Source: Fibrivirga algicola (GTDB lineage: Bacteria; Bacteroidota; Bacteroidia; Cytophagales; Spirosomataceae). Taken from it: 64,000 nt of DNA. The DNA lies in the NCBI RefSeq assembly GCF_011742925.1, contig NZ_WAEL01000010.1:124001-188000 (forward strand), written 5' to 3'. Numbering within the stretch: position 1 is the first letter of the stretch; each line of letters opens with the position of its first letter. The notes beneath the pieces were generated by a model. The model searched no databases, was not told where the DNA came from, and worked only from the letters and a program-made list of their open reading frames with translations. Position numbers and translations under genes: made by a program. This document shows positions 8,817-17,579 of this stretch, piece after piece.

Positions 8817-8829
8817 GGTGTAGAGTCAA

Positions 8830-9378
8830 TTAAGGGTTCATGACACTGTAGTCCTGCTTGCGGAACAGCAGGGAGATAATTAGGATAGGGATGATGCCCA
8901 GCAGCGTTTTCTTACCCAGCATGCTTAAGGGCAGCACGTCGGGGGTTGTTTTGGCCGTTTGGGCCAGTTGCGCCTTGAATGCTTCCTCGCCAAATGTTTT
9001 CACGTAATTGGCTTTGTCGCTAAGCTGAAACCGTTGCAGATCGCCAAGGTAACGGGTAAACTCGGTGGGATCAATGAGCGTAACGAATCCATAAATGAGC
9101 CAGCCCGCCAGGAGCGCTGCCACCGTGTTAACGATGTAGCAGATAGTAAGCCCTTCCCACATATGTAGCAGCCCCTTGCCTACCTTCCGGCGGTAGTACC
9201 AAACGGCCGCGATCATCAGGATTAAGTGAATACCGAAGTCGAACGGATATTTCTCGTTGACGTACAGCGCCGAGATACCCAGCGCGTGCATGCCCAGGAA
9301 AAAGAGAAAGACCGCCAGTCCGGCGGCGAGCCCAAACAGCAGGGGGATTTTTAAGAGAGGGTGGTTAAAGTAAGTCAT
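8830..9378 (-). CDS. DUF4199 membrane protein (second of a pair)
   Basis: A 182-residue membrane protein with the DUF4199 layout: two close N-terminal helices, a third after WEGLTICYIVNTVAALLAGW, a long charged loop (about 105-155) and a final helix ending in a short basic tail. It shares topology with the next gene but little direct sequence identity. It is 29 bp downstream of the dihydroorotase homologue and probably in the same transcript. No function is known for the family. Confidence 0.78.
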   Translation of the reverse strand: MTYFNHPLLKIPLLFGLAAGLAVFLFFLGMHALGISALYVNEKYPFDFGIHLILMIAAVWYYRRKVGKGLLHMWEGLTICYIVNTVAALLAGWLIYGFVTLIDPTEFTRYLGDLQRFQLSDKANYVKTFGEEAFKAQLAQTAKTTPDVLPLSMLGKKTLLGIIPILIISLLFRKQDYSVMNP

Positions 9379-9407
9379 GTGTTAACGAACGTGTTACTCC
9401 GTTTTTT

Positions 9408-10721
9408 TTACGAAGGTAATCGGAGTGTCGCTCCCATTAACAGAACAGTGCCCAGCACTTTTCCGGTCAGTGTCTTTCCTAGAAAAGGCGAATTTTTAGC
9501 GGGCGTAACCAATCGCTCAACTGGCCAGTTGGCGGTTGTATCGAAGAGGGTGAGGATGGCGGGGTTTCCTTCGGCAACCGATACGGGCGGCAGCCGTAAA
9601 ACCCGGCGAGGGCCGAAGGTGAGGCGATCAATCAGCGTAGTTAGTGGTAACCGATCGTTGTTGCTGGTCAGAACAGCCGAAAACACGGTTTCAATGCTGC
9701 TGATGCCGAATTCGGCCACATCGAACTCCAGGTTTTTGCTTTCCTCATCGTGCGGGTGGTGGTCTGATACGAGCATGTCGATAGTGCCGTCGGCCAGCCC
9801 GGTCCAGAGCGCATCTACATCGGCTTGCGATCGGAACGGCGGATTTACTTTCAGGTACGTGTCGAAGCCCGCCAGGTCGGCATCCGTAAAGACCAGCTGA
9901 TGGGCGGCTACATCGCAGCTTACGGGTAGTCCCCGTGCTTTAGCTTGTCGAACCAGATCAACCGATTCGGCCGACGACAGACAGGCGAAATGTAATACAG
10001 GCGCCGTACTGGCCGCATCTGCGGTCGATTGGCCTTCCAGTACGTAGGCCAGCAGCCGCAGATCGCGCTCGATCATCATGACCTCGGCCATAGCGGGAAG
10101 TCCCTTCAGGCCGAGCAAGGTGCTCTGAACGCCTTCGTGCATTTGCCCAAACTGAGTGATCAATTCCTCTTCGGCCCGGTTTACCAGCAACCCGTTCATG
10201 GGCCGGAGATATTGCAACGTTTTAAGCAGCAAATCCGGGTTTTGCAGCGGATGATCGCCATCTGTAAAGGCCACTGCACCTGCCCGATGCAGGTCGATCA
10301 TGTCGGTAAAGTCAACGCCTTTAGCTCCCTTGGTGATCGCCGCCATCGGATGAAGGCGGGCGGGCTGCCCTTCGGCCATCCGGCGAACGTACCCAAGCGT
10401 GTCTTTAGCGTCGATGACGGGGCTTGTGTTTGGTAGCAGGGCCACATCGGTGAATCCGCCGGCGGCGGCGGCGCTGGCCAGGTCGGTCAGCGTTTCGCGA
10501 TGCTCATGACCGGGATCATTCGCCGCGGCCCGCCCATCGACCCATCCCGCTGACACGTGCAGATTAGGTACGTCGATGATCTGAGCGCCATCAGGGACCG
10601 TCAGATCGGTACCCATCTCGCGAATGAGTCCGTTTTCGATCAGCAGATCAACAACCTGATCATGCTTGGCAGATGTTGTATCGACCACGCGGGCCGAACG
10701 GATCAGGAGATGCATAGGCAT
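9408..10721 (-). CDS. Dihydroorotase homologue lacking most metal ligands
   Basis: A 437-residue amidohydrolase-superfamily protein closest to class I dihydroorotases, which cyclise carbamoyl-aspartate in pyrimidine synthesis. The usual DxHxHxREPG metal motif is replaced: residues 62-71 read DGRAAANDPG, so both zinc histidines and the substrate Arg are gone. NHAEE is NRAEE, and the later HVS-type His is Cys in HFACLSS. Only the DHHPH Asp site is kept. Bacteroidota commonly carry such a protein, alongside or instead of a canonical PyrC. It may be a non-catalytic partner of aspartate transcarbamoylase, like PyrC-prime proteins, or a repurposed fold. Start 10721; the ATG at 10715 is an alternative. 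Confidence 0.8.
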   Translation of the reverse strand: MPMHLLIRSARVVDTTSAKHDQVVDLLIENGLIREMGTDLTVPDGAQIIDVPNLHVSAGWVDGRAAANDPGHEHRETLTDLASAAAAGGFTDVALLPNTSPVIDAKDTLGYVRRMAEGQPARLHPMAAITKGAKGVDFTDMIDLHRAGAVAFTDGDHPLQNPDLLLKTLQYLRPMNGLLVNRAEEELITQFGQMHEGVQSTLLGLKGLPAMAEVMMIERDLRLLAYVLEGQSTADAASTAPVLHFACLSSAESVDLVRQAKARGLPVSCDVAAHQLVFTDADLAGFDTYLKVNPPFRSQADVDALWTGLADGTIDMLVSDHHPHDEESKNLEFDVAEFGISSIETVFSAVLTSNNDRLPLTTLIDRLTFGPRRVLRLPPVSVAEGNPAILTLFDTTANWPVERLVTPAKNSPFLGKTLTGKVLGTVLLMGATLRLPS

Positions 10722-10759
10722 AAAAAAGGCTCCAAAAACGAACTGTTTGCTGGAGCCTT
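10722..10759 (-). terminator. Rho-independent terminator after gcvH, abutting the next start codon
   Basis: Read on the minus strand, a 9-bp stem (arms 10751-10759 and 10726-10734, AAGGCTCCA type) is followed by a T-run that ends directly at the start codon of the dihydroorotase homologue. Confidence 0.75.
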
Positions 10760-10765
10760 AAAGGG

Positions 10766-10863
10766 GTTTGTAGTTTATGGTTTGAGGTTTGTCGTTGCGC
10801 TGCTCACCCAACCAATCGTTAACTGGCAGCGCAACGACAAACCTCAAACCATAAACCACAAAC
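10766..10863. repeat. Heptad palindrome 1 (gcvH to dihydroorotase homologue)
   Basis: Inverted arms 10766-10803 and 10826-10863 match at 37 of 38 positions. The left arm reads as heptads GTTTGTA, GTTTATG, GTTTGAG, GTTTGTC, then the core GTTGCGCTGC. It shares this design with eight other copies in the window. It lies between two co-directional minus-strand genes. Confidence 0.85.
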
Positions 10864-10870
10864 TGGTTAT

Positions 10871-11254
10871 TTATTGTCCAATCAATTCCCGGTAGGCAGT
10901 AGCCGATAGCAGATCATCGGCCTCGGTGCCTTCGGTGAGTTTCACACGAACGATCCAACCCCGTCCATAAGGGTCGGTGTTGACAAGCTCGGGGCTCTTT
11001 TCAGCCTCGTCGTTCATCTCCAGTATTTCGCCGGCAATGGGAAGAAACAGGTCCGATACTGTTTTAACGGCTTCTACCGATCCAAATATTTCGCCTTTAG
11101 CCAGGGTTTGGCCCAGCGTGTTGATATCCACGTATACGATGTCGCCGAGTTCGTGCTGGGCAAAATCGGTGATACCTACAACAGCCGTACCATCGGCTTC
11201 GATGCGAATCCACTCGTGGTCAGGGGTGTACTGGAGTTCGTCGGGGAACGTCAT
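10871..11254 (-). CDS. gcvH: Glycine cleavage system H protein
   Basis: Lipoyl-carrying shuttle protein that moves the aminomethyl group of glycine between the P, T and L proteins in the cytoplasm. The 127-residue length is standard. The start (YTPDHEWIR), the [16 protein letters not shown] strand and the lipoylation site [13 protein letters not shown] with Lys64 are all intact. The C-terminal [10 protein letters not shown] segment also fits. None of the partner genes is nearby. A heptad palindrome and then a terminator follow the gene, and the divergent pyrD starts 110 bp away on the other side. Confidence 0.97.
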   Translation of the reverse strand: MTFPDELQYTPDHEWIRIEADGTAVVGITDFAQHELGDIVYVDINTLGQTLAKGEIFGSVEAVKTVSDLFLPIAGEILEMNDEAEKSPELVNTDPYGRGWIVRVKLTEGTEADDLLSATAYRELIGQ

Positions 11255-11351
11255 TAGTGTCTGTATTTAAGATGCGCAAAATACGGCACACCGGCCCGCA
11301 ATTGCAAATCGACTGTGGCAACCAAACTGTGACGCACAACCCTGAATCGCG

Positions 11352-11359
11352 TACCTTTG
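11352..11359 (+). promoter_or_regulatory. Candidate -7 box (TACCTTTG) just before pyrD
   Basis: TACCTTTG matches TAnnTTTG and ends only 5 bp before the pyrD ATG, which would give a leaderless or nearly leaderless mRNA. The -33 region is weak. Confidence 0.35.
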
Positions 11360-11364
11360 TGGCC

Positions 11365-12408
11365 ATGTATACCCGTATTCTGCTGCCTGTTCTGTTCCGG
11401 TTCAACGCCGAATCTGTTCACTATTTTGCCATGTCGGTGTTGCAGTTCGCCCATCGAATTCCGGGAGTACCCGGGTTGCTTCGCTGGCTATACACCTATA
11501 AACACCCCAGCCTTGAGCGTACTGTTTTCGGGCTGCACTTCCCTAACCCGGTTGGGCTGGCGGCGGGTTTCGATAAGAATGGCGAGTGGATTGCCGAACT
11601 CAGCAGCCTTGGGTTTGGCTTCATCGAAATTGGTACGGTGACGCCCCGCCCGCAGCCCGGTAACGATAAACCCCGCCTGTTCAGGCTCAAAGCCGACGGG
11701 GGGCTGATCAATCGGATGGGCTTCAACAACAAAGGATCCGGACCAGCGGCGGGCCGTCTCGGTCATTACCGGGACAACGCAGGTACGTCGCGTATTCTGA
11801 TTGGCGGCAACATTGGCAAAAATAAAATCACGGCCAACGAGTCAGCCATCGACGATTACCTGCTGTGTTTCCGCGATCTGTTCAACGACGTCGATTATTT
11901 CGTGGTCAATGTATCGTCGCCCAACACGCCCGGGCTACGCGATTTGCAGGAAAAAGGCCCGCTGACGGCCATCCTGGGTCGGTTGCAGGGCGAGAATATG
12001 CTGAAAAATAAGCCAAAGCCTATTCTGCTGAAAATCGCCCCGGACCTTACCGATAGTCAGCTTGACGATATCATCGAGATTGTGCAGGAGACGGGTATTG
12101 CGGGGGTGATCGCCACCAACACAACCATTAGCCGCGAGGGATTGGCCACGCCGGAAGCCACCGTGACAGCCATGGGTGCCGGGGGGGTGAGTGGCCGGCC
12201 GGTGCGGGTACGTTCTACGGAAGTGATCCGGTACCTGCACACCAAGTCGAACGGGTCGTTTCCGATTATTGGGGTAGGGGGGATACAAACCGCCGCCGAC
12301 GCGCAGGAAAAACTTGATGCCGGGGCCAGCCTTGTTCAGGTCTACACGGGCTTTATTTATGAAGGCCCCGCCTTGGCCAGCAAGATCTGTAAGGGGCTGG
12401 TGAAGTAG
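11365..12408 (+). CDS. pyrD: Dihydroorotate dehydrogenase (quinone), class 2
   Basis: Membrane-associated flavoenzyme oxidising dihydroorotate to orotate with quinone as acceptor, the fourth step of UMP synthesis. Start set at the ATG at 11365 (347 residues); it opens the class 2 N-terminal helices ([19 protein letters not shown]). Family motifs are [49 protein letters not shown] with the catalytic Ser, KIAPDL, and the FMN phosphate site [15 protein letters not shown]. Divergent from gcvH. A GNAT gene follows after 4 bp and is likely co-transcribed. Confidence 0.97.
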   Translation: MYTRILLPVLFRFNAESVHYFAMSVLQFAHRIPGVPGLLRWLYTYKHPSLERTVFGLHFPNPVGLAAGFDKNGEWIAELSSLGFGFIEIGTVTPRPQPGNDKPRLFRLKADGGLINRMGFNNKGSGPAAGRLGHYRDNAGTSRILIGGNIGKNKITANESAIDDYLLCFRDLFNDVDYFVVNVSSPNTPGLRDLQEKGPLTAILGRLQGENMLKNKPKPILLKIAPDLTDSQLDDIIEIVQETGIAGVIATNTTISREGLATPEATVTAMGAGGVSGRPVRVRSTEVIRYLHTKSNGSFPIIGVGGIQTAADAQEKLDAGASLVQVYTGFIYEGPALASKICKGLVK

Positions 12409-12412
12409 CGTA

Positions 12413-12931
12413 ATGTCGATACGTTCTGTCGCTGCGGCTCACATGCCCACCATTCGCCTCGCTGCCATTACCGATCATGACGCGATCTGGTCTATACTCG
12501 AACCGGTCATTCGGTCGGGGAATACGTATATGTATGCGCCTAACGCTACACGGGAGGAAATGCTGGCGATATGGTTTATGCCGGGTAAGTTCACATACGT
12601 GGCCGAACTAGAGGGCCAGCTTGTGGGTACGTTCTATCTGGTTGCTAATCAGCCGGGACTTGGTGCCCACGTGGCGAACGCCGGCTATATGGTGCACCCT
12701 GATTATCGGGGAAGTGGCATTGCGCAGGAAATGTGTCGCTTTTCGCTGGAAGAAGCTCGTCGACTTGGCTTCTATGCCATGCAGTTTAACGCTGTAGTGT
12801 CGACCAATATAGTTGCCGTAAAATTGTGGGAGCGTCTGGGTTTTACCATTATTGGCACCGTGCCGAAGGCGTATCAGCATCAAACGCTCGGTTTGGTCGA
12901 TACCTACGTGATGTACCAGTGGTTGAGTTAA
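12413..12931 (+). CDS. GNAT-family N-acetyltransferase
   Basis: Small acyl-CoA-dependent acetyltransferase of unknown substrate. The first ATG at 12413 gives 172 residues; the ATG at 12443 (MPTIRLAAITDHDAIW) is equally plausible, since the fold begins there. The acetyl-CoA binding motif A is VHPDYRGSGIAQEM (about 93-106), followed by the helix EEARRLGF and the final strand LWERLGFTIIGTVPKAYQH. It resembles small-molecule acetyltransferases of the phosphinothricin or RimI-like type. It starts 4 bp after pyrD and ends 12 bp before a long hairpin. Confidence 0.88.
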   Translation: MSIRSVAAAHMPTIRLAAITDHDAIWSILEPVIRSGNTYMYAPNATREEMLAIWFMPGKFTYVAELEGQLVGTFYLVANQPGLGAHVANAGYMVHPDYRGSGIAQEMCRFSLEEARRLGFYAMQFNAVVSTNIVAVKLWERLGFTIIGTVPKAYQHQTLGLVDTYVMYQWLS

Positions 12932-12942
12932 GACTTTAAACG

Positions 12943-13024
12943 TAGGTGTCAAGAAAATAAGACAGGCGCTGCTCATTTACCGTCTGGTTGGTGAGCAGCG
13001 CCTGTCTTATTTTCTTGACACCTA
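12943..13024. repeat. Long perfect hairpin between convergent genes (33-bp stem)
   Basis: Arms 12943-12975 and 12992-13024 are perfectly complementary over 33 bp with a 16-nt loop. It sits between the convergent GNAT and vWA genes, so it probably serves as a bidirectional terminator. The arms have no similarity to the heptad palindromes. Confidence 0.85.
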
Positions 13025-13040
13025 TGTTCTAACTGGTAGT

Positions 13041-14144
13041 CTACTTAATATTCTTCCGGCGATTCCGCTGGAAGTCTTCGAACATCATGTTGCCGAGACC
13101 CTGCAGACCGCTGTAATAGGCACGTCCGTTGTTCACTTTGGTGAACTCCTGCACGAATTGCTTCAGGTACGTATCCGTGGCAATCATGAATGTCGTTACC
13201 GGAATGTCGAGGCGGCGGCATTGAGCAGCGAGCGTCAGGGTCTTGCTGACCACTTTTCGGTCGAGGCCAAACGAATTCTTATAGTACCGGATACCTTCCT
13301 TCAAACAGGTTGGTTTGCCATCGGTGATCATGAAAATCTGCTTGTTCTTATTTTTTCGGCGGCGAAGCAGATCCATTGCCAGTTCCAGTCCGGCCACGGT
13401 GTTGGTGTGGTAAGGACCCACTTCCAGGTACGGCAGGTCTTTGGCCTGAATTTGCCAGGCGTCATTACCGAATACCACAATATCGAGCGTGTCTTTCGGG
13501 TACTTCTGCTTGATCAACTCCACCAGCGCCAGGGCTACTTTCTTGGCGGGGGTGATTCGGTCTTCGCCATACAGAATCATCGAGTGGCTGATGTCGATCA
13601 TCAGGACCGTGCTGGTCTGCGTTTTCTGTTCTTTCTCGGTGACTTCCAGATCGCGCTCCATCAACGTGAACTCCTCCACGCCGCTGTTTATCTGCGCGTT
13701 CTTGATCGATTCGGTCATCGAGATCTGCTCCAGCGTGTCGCCAAACTGGTAGGTACGCAGGTCGCTACTGAGTTCGTCGCCCGAGCCGGTGAAAGGCGTT
13801 TTGTGATTGCCGCCCGACTTCGACCGTTTCAGTTTACCAAAAATCTCGTCGAGGGCCGACCGGCGGATTGTCTGCTCGGTTTTGGGCGTGATCGAAATTT
13901 TTCCTTCCTGATTTTCTTCGGTTAGGTACCCTTTCTCCTTCAATTCGTCGAAGAAATTACCCATGCCGTACTTGTCGTCGGTGAGGTTGTATTGCCGATC
14001 GAGCTGGTTCATCCAGGCCATTGCCTGCTCAACATCACCCGACGTGATGAGCAGTAATTGCTGAAAGATATTGAGCAATTGATCGAATTTGCTACCCCCA
14101 TTCTGCTCAGGTGGCACAAATTCAGAGAAATTAAAGCCTTTCAT
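13041..14144 (-). CDS. von Willebrand factor A domain protein
   Basis: A 367-residue cytoplasmic protein, started at the ATG at 14144 (MKGFNFSEFVPPEQNGG). The N-terminal half is helical and charged. The C-terminal half is a vWA domain with a metal-ion-dependent adhesion site: DxSxS as MIDISHSM (about 190-197), a conserved Thr near TNTVAG, and MITDGKPT. Proteins of this type often work with a MoxR AAA+ ATPase in maturation or chelatase-like complexes, but no moxR gene is adjacent. The function is therefore unknown. The region upstream holds a heptad palindrome. Confidence 0.85.
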   Translation of the reverse strand: MKGFNFSEFVPPEQNGGSKFDQLLNIFQQLLLITSGDVEQAMAWMNQLDRQYNLTDDKYGMGNFFDELKEKGYLTEENQEGKISITPKTEQTIRRSALDEIFGKLKRSKSGGNHKTPFTGSGDELSSDLRTYQFGDTLEQISMTESIKNAQINSGVEEFTLMERDLEVTEKEQKTQTSTVLMIDISHSMILYGEDRITPAKKVALALVELIKQKYPKDTLDIVVFGNDAWQIQAKDLPYLEVGPYHTNTVAGLELAMDLLRRRKNKNKQIFMITDGKPTCLKEGIRYYKNSFGLDRKVVSKTLTLAAQCRRLDIPVTTFMIATDTYLKQFVQEFTKVNNGRAYYSGLQGLGNMMFEDFQRNRRKNIK

Positions 14145-14152
14145 GAAGTAGC

Positions 14153-14250
14153 GTTTGATGTTTATCGTTTGCCATTTAACGTTGCGCTGCTTTAGCTGAG
14201 CTACGTGCCTTTGCAACGCAACGCCAAACCACAAACGACAAACATCAAAC
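14153..14250. repeat. Heptad palindrome 2 (upstream of the vWA gene)
   Basis: Arms 14153-14190 and 14213-14250, 38 nt each, with a few mismatches. Left-arm heptads are GTTTGAT, GTTTATC, GTTTGCC, ATTTAAC, then GTTGCGCTGC. This copy lies between divergent genes, 8 bp before the vWA start. Confidence 0.85.
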
Positions 14251-14397
14251 AGTAACTCGAAAACGCCCCCCCGTCTGAATTTGTTCGCCTGCGCCCTATT
14301 TGGCAAATTATTCGTAATTTCGCCATTCGTTTTTCGATCCGTGAACAGGGGGTAGCTCTGTTTTTCCAGTTAACGGCGCTTTGCTCCGTTAGACAAT

Positions 14398-15411
14398 ATG
14401 CATGATATTGAGGCCATTGGCGATTTGCTACGGCACCCCCATCGTATTCTGATTACCACCCACCAAAACCCGGATGCCGATGCTATGGGATCGTCGCTGG
14501 GGCTGGCTGGCTATTTAAGGCAGAAAGGCCACGCGGTGACGGTAGTGACACCGACCGATTATCCGCACAACCTGACCTGGATGCCCGGCAACGATTCGGT
14601 AATTGCCTACGACGGCAAAAACCGGACGCTCGTTGAAGGGCTGATGGCTGATGCCGACACTATTTTTTGCCTCGACTTTTCGGGCCTTGATCGCATTAAA
14701 GACCTCGGCCCGATGGTGCGCACGGCTACGGCTACCAAGGTGATGATCGACCATCATCTGGAACCGGAATCATTTGCCACTTTGGCTTACTGGGACCCCA
14801 AGGCCGCTTCGACGACTCAGCTCATCTTTAAACTGATCGATCAACTGGGTGAGGGTGAGCTCATCAATGCCGATGTAGCCGCCTGCCTGTACGCTGGGCT
14901 GATGACCGATACCGGTTCGTTCCGCCACCCAAGTACCACTTCTGAAGTACACGAGATTGCGGCGCAATTGCTGGCACGGGGTATCGACGTAAGCAGCATT
15001 CACCGCCGTATTTTTGACGGGGTATCGATCGATAAGCTTCGGCTGCTTGGGTACGTGCTGAACGAAAAATTACGGGTACTGCCCGACTACAACTTCGCTT
15101 ACATTACGCTGACGGCCGACGAACTGCGGAGGTATCGCTCGAAAACGGGCGACACCGAAGGATTGGTCAACTACGCACTCTCGGTGGAGGGAGTAACGGC
15201 GGCGGCTATTCTTATTGACAGAGTCGACGAAATTCGGCTGTCATTCCGGTCGGTGGGCAACTTTTCAGTGCGCGATCTGGTGAGTACGCATTTCAACGGC
15301 GGCGGACATAAGAATGCTGCTGGTGGGCGTATGAAGTTGTCGCTGGCCGAAACAGAGCAAAAGCTACTGGCTATTTTACCCGATTACCAAGAAAAACTAA
15401 TGGCTGTCTAA
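14398..15411 (+). CDS. nrnA: DHH phosphoesterase, NrnA-type nanoRNase / pAp phosphatase
   Basis: Manganese-dependent DHH/DHHA1 enzyme that degrades very short RNAs and, in many bacteria, dephosphorylates 3'-phosphoadenosine 5'-phosphate. The 337-residue product has motif I HQNPDADAMGSSLGL (22-36), the metal Asp in FCLDFSG, the DHH motif MIDHHLEP near 120, and YAGLMTDTGSFRH. The C-terminal DHHA1 domain has the GGGHKNAAGG loop (about 301-310). All catalytic residues are present. It precedes two FKBP-type lipoprotein genes, the first starting about 50 bp downstream. Confidence 0.93.
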   Translation: MHDIEAIGDLLRHPHRILITTHQNPDADAMGSSLGLAGYLRQKGHAVTVVTPTDYPHNLTWMPGNDSVIAYDGKNRTLVEGLMADADTIFCLDFSGLDRIKDLGPMVRTATATKVMIDHHLEPESFATLAYWDPKAASTTQLIFKLIDQLGEGELINADVAACLYAGLMTDTGSFRHPSTTSEVHEIAAQLLARGIDVSSIHRRIFDGVSIDKLRLLGYVLNEKLRVLPDYNFAYITLTADELRRYRSKTGDTEGLVNYALSVEGVTAAAILIDRVDEIRLSFRSVGNFSVRDLVSTHFNGGGHKNAAGGRMKLSLAETEQKLLAILPDYQEKLMAV

Positions 15412-15459
15412 CGCGCTTCGATGGCTCAATCAACTCATTCAACTGAATATAGTGTAACC

Positions 15460-16401
15460 ATGCAAATTAAGACGCTTACCAAAGCAACCTTGCTGGCAGC
15501 CGTGATGATGGCTTGCGGCAAAGACCGTGTGCAGACTACCGAGACTGGTCTGAAATACCAAATGCACGATCAGGTAGAAGGAGCCCGCAAATCAAAAGTT
15601 GGCGATATCCTGACGCTCCACCTGGCCCTGAAAAATGCGAAAGACTCGGTTATTCGGGATACGCACAAAGAAGGTACGCCGCTGCAACTGATGCTGCAGG
15701 TTCCACCATTTAAAGGTTCCTTTGAAGAAGGTCTAGCTATGCTGGGTAAAGGTGACAGTGCTACATTCTACGTGAAAGCCGATTCGCTGTTCACGCGGGC
15801 TGGTCAGCCGTTTCCTCCGGGCATCACGAAGGGTTCAGATATCGTGTTCAACGTGAAACTGCTGAACGTACAGAACGAGCAGGAGTTCCAGAAAGCACAA
15901 ACCGAAAGCCGTGACAAGCAGAAATCGATCGATGATAAAATCCTGACCGATTACCTGGCCAAGAACGGCCTGGCTGGTAAAGCACAGAAAACCGCCAACG
16001 GTGTTTATTACGTGATCAACCAAGCTGGCACTGGTGCCAAGCCAAACAAAGGCGACAACGTACAGGTGCAGTATACCGGTAAACTGATGAACGGTAAAGT
16101 GTTCGATAGCTCGCTGACAAACCAGCAGAACGGTGGCAAGCCGGTTCAGTTCCAGGTTGGCGTCGGTATGATCATTCCGGGTTGGGAAGAAGGCATCATG
16201 CAGTTTGCCAAAGGCACAAAAGGCACCCTGTTCATCCCATCGGGGATGGCCTACGGTCTACAGGGGGCACCGCCAACGATTCCGGCGAACTCACCCCTTA
16301 TTTTTGATATTGAACTGGTTGACGTAACGAAAGGGCAGCCACAGCAAATGCCGCAGATGCCAGGTCAGCCACAGGGCCAGCCTCAGGCGGGTGGTCGTTA
16401 A
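15460..16401 (+). CDS. FKBP-type peptidyl-prolyl isomerase lipoprotein
   Basis: Predicted envelope-anchored proline isomerase assisting folding of exported proteins. Start taken at the ATG at 15460 (313 residues), because the signal peptide with Cys at the end of LLAAVMMACGK begins there. A degenerate FKBP-like region (about 40-140) is followed by a full FKBP domain (about 195-295) with VQYTGKLMNGKVFDSS, MIIPGWEEGIMQFAKG and PPTIPANSPLIFDIELVDV. A Pro/Gln-rich tail ends the protein. It lies next to a second FKBP lipoprotein, with a hairpin between. Confidence 0.9.
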   Translation: MQIKTLTKATLLAAVMMACGKDRVQTTETGLKYQMHDQVEGARKSKVGDILTLHLALKNAKDSVIRDTHKEGTPLQLMLQVPPFKGSFEEGLAMLGKGDSATFYVKADSLFTRAGQPFPPGITKGSDIVFNVKLLNVQNEQEFQKAQTESRDKQKSIDDKILTDYLAKNGLAGKAQKTANGVYYVINQAGTGAKPNKGDNVQVQYTGKLMNGKVFDSSLTNQQNGGKPVQFQVGVGMIIPGWEEGIMQFAKGTKGTLFIPSGMAYGLQGAPPTIPANSPLIFDIELVDVTKGQPQQMPQMPGQPQGQPQAGGR

Positions 16402-16417
16402 GAAAAATTAACGGGTA

Positions 16418-16444
16418 GGCGGGTGGCAGATTTTGCCACCCGCC
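16418..16444. terminator. Hairpin between two FKBP lipoprotein genes
   Basis: Perfect 11-bp arms (GGCGGGTGGCA and its complement) with a 5-nt loop, 17 bp after the first FKBP stop. No T-run follows, so it may stabilise the mRNA end rather than terminate. Confidence 0.5.
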
Positions 16445-16542
16445 GCCGTTATACTGAGAGGCTATTCAAACGCTTCAGCCATTTTTGGGGTCTTATTAGC
16501 TTCTGGTTATTTTACAGAATTACAACCGACGGGTAACGTACT

Positions 16543-17517
16543 ATGCGTAGCGTATTTCAACGATATTTTCTGCTGGCAACAGCGCTGCTTTCCGGACTTT
16601 GGCTGGTAGCGTGTGAGCAAACAGGCGAAGCTCTTTCAGACCGTAAGCAGCGTGAAAACGCGGCGGAGATTCAGCAATATATTACTGCCAATAACCTTCA
16701 GGCCACCCAGCTGGGTAACACAGGTACGTACTATGTAAAAACAGTGTCGGCCCCAACCAGCCAATCGGCAGAAGTAGGCGATGAGATTCGGTTCTTTGTT
16801 ACCTCGCGCCGATTAGACGGTACCGTTCTCGATAGTACCGATGGGATCCACCCAGCTACGTACACCTTTGGCACAAACCCTACCCGGACCGGCGCGCTTG
16901 CCTATGGCTCGTACCTGTACAATACCATCACCAACGGTATTTTTCTAGCCCTGACGGTAGCACGTGAAGGCGAAAAGCTCACCATGCTGGTACCATCGTC
17001 GCTGGATGCTGGCCGGCAGGGTACGTTGCTCTTGCCGCAGTACTCGCCCATTCGGTACGACATTCGGGTGGTATCGATCCGGACAGAGCGGGAGCAGATC
17101 GACGAGTACATTGCAGCCAATAAAATTACGGTTACCGATACCCTGGATGGCGGCATCTGGATTGCCAAAACACTAGCCCGGCCTGACTCTGCCTTAATTA
17201 AAGTAGGAGAAACGGCGTCTATTCAGTACACGGGTAAGCTGTTGAACGGAACCGTTTTCGATACGAACGTACCTACAGCCTCGGCAATTGCAACGGATCC
17301 AACCAGCGCCACTACAGCTTACGACGTTACTGTTGGCCAGTCCTCTGTCATCGCAGGCTGGACGCTATCACTCCAGAAAGTGCGCCGGGGTGAGAAGTTC
17401 CTGTTGTTTATCCCGTCAGCTCAAGCCTATGGGCCAGCAGGTCAGGCGGGTGCGCGGGCTACTATACCTCCCTATGCGCCGCTCCTCTTCGAAATGAATG
17501 TGCTGCGGGTGAAATAA
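16543..17517 (+). CDS. Two-domain FKBP-type isomerase lipoprotein
   Basis: A 324-residue lipoprotein with a signal peptide ending LSGLWLVACEQ (Cys24). It contains two FKBP-like domains. The first (about 55-175) is diverged, with VGDEIRFFVTSRRLDGTVLD. The second (about 205-322) is better kept, with ASIQYTGKLLNGTVFDTN, SVIAGWTLSLQKVRRGEKF and PPYAPLLFEMNVLRVK, although the usual GWEE acid pair is changed to GWTL. Activity of the first domain is doubtful. It is the second of two tandem FKBP genes and ends 63 bp before rdgB. Confidence 0.88.
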   Translation: MRSVFQRYFLLATALLSGLWLVACEQTGEALSDRKQRENAAEIQQYITANNLQATQLGNTGTYYVKTVSAPTSQSAEVGDEIRFFVTSRRLDGTVLDSTDGIHPATYTFGTNPTRTGALAYGSYLYNTITNGIFLALTVAREGEKLTMLVPSSLDAGRQGTLLLPQYSPIRYDIRVVSIRTEREQIDEYIAANKITVTDTLDGGIWIAKTLARPDSALIKVGETASIQYTGKLLNGTVFDTNVPTASAIATDPTSATTAYDVTVGQSSVIAGWTLSLQKVRRGEKFLLFIPSAQAYGPAGQAGARATIPPYAPLLFEMNVLRVK

Positions 17518-17530
17518 GCCGGTCAGACTC

Positions 17531-17538
17531 TATTTTTG
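17531..17538 (+). promoter_or_regulatory. Candidate -7 box (TATTTTTG) for rdgB
   Basis: TATTTTTG fits TAnnTTTG and lies 41 bp before the rdgB ATG. If used, the hairpin at 17541-17573 would fall in the rdgB 5' leader. No clear -33 element is seen. Confidence 0.3.
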
Positions 17539-17540
17539 TG

Positions 17541-17573
17541 AAGCCGTTGGGTAGGTACCCAACGGCTTTTTTT
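17541..17573 (+). terminator. Rho-independent terminator 6 bp before the rdgB start codon
   Basis: An 11-bp stem (AAGCCGTTGGG, 17541-17551, with 17558-17568) is followed by a run of seven T. It ends transcripts of the FKBP gene but sits almost on the rdgB start. Confidence 0.85.
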
Positions 17574-17579
17574 ATCGCT

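Noticed and set aside
10766-10863. Regularly spaced GTTTG units considered as a CRISPR-like repeat
   Set aside because: The units are 7 nt apart with no spacers and lie in mirrored arms; no cas gene is present.
14307-14397. Promoter of nrnA with TAATTTCG
   Set aside because: The box deviates from TAnnTTTG and the TTTG upstream is only about 12 bp away, so the match is too weak.
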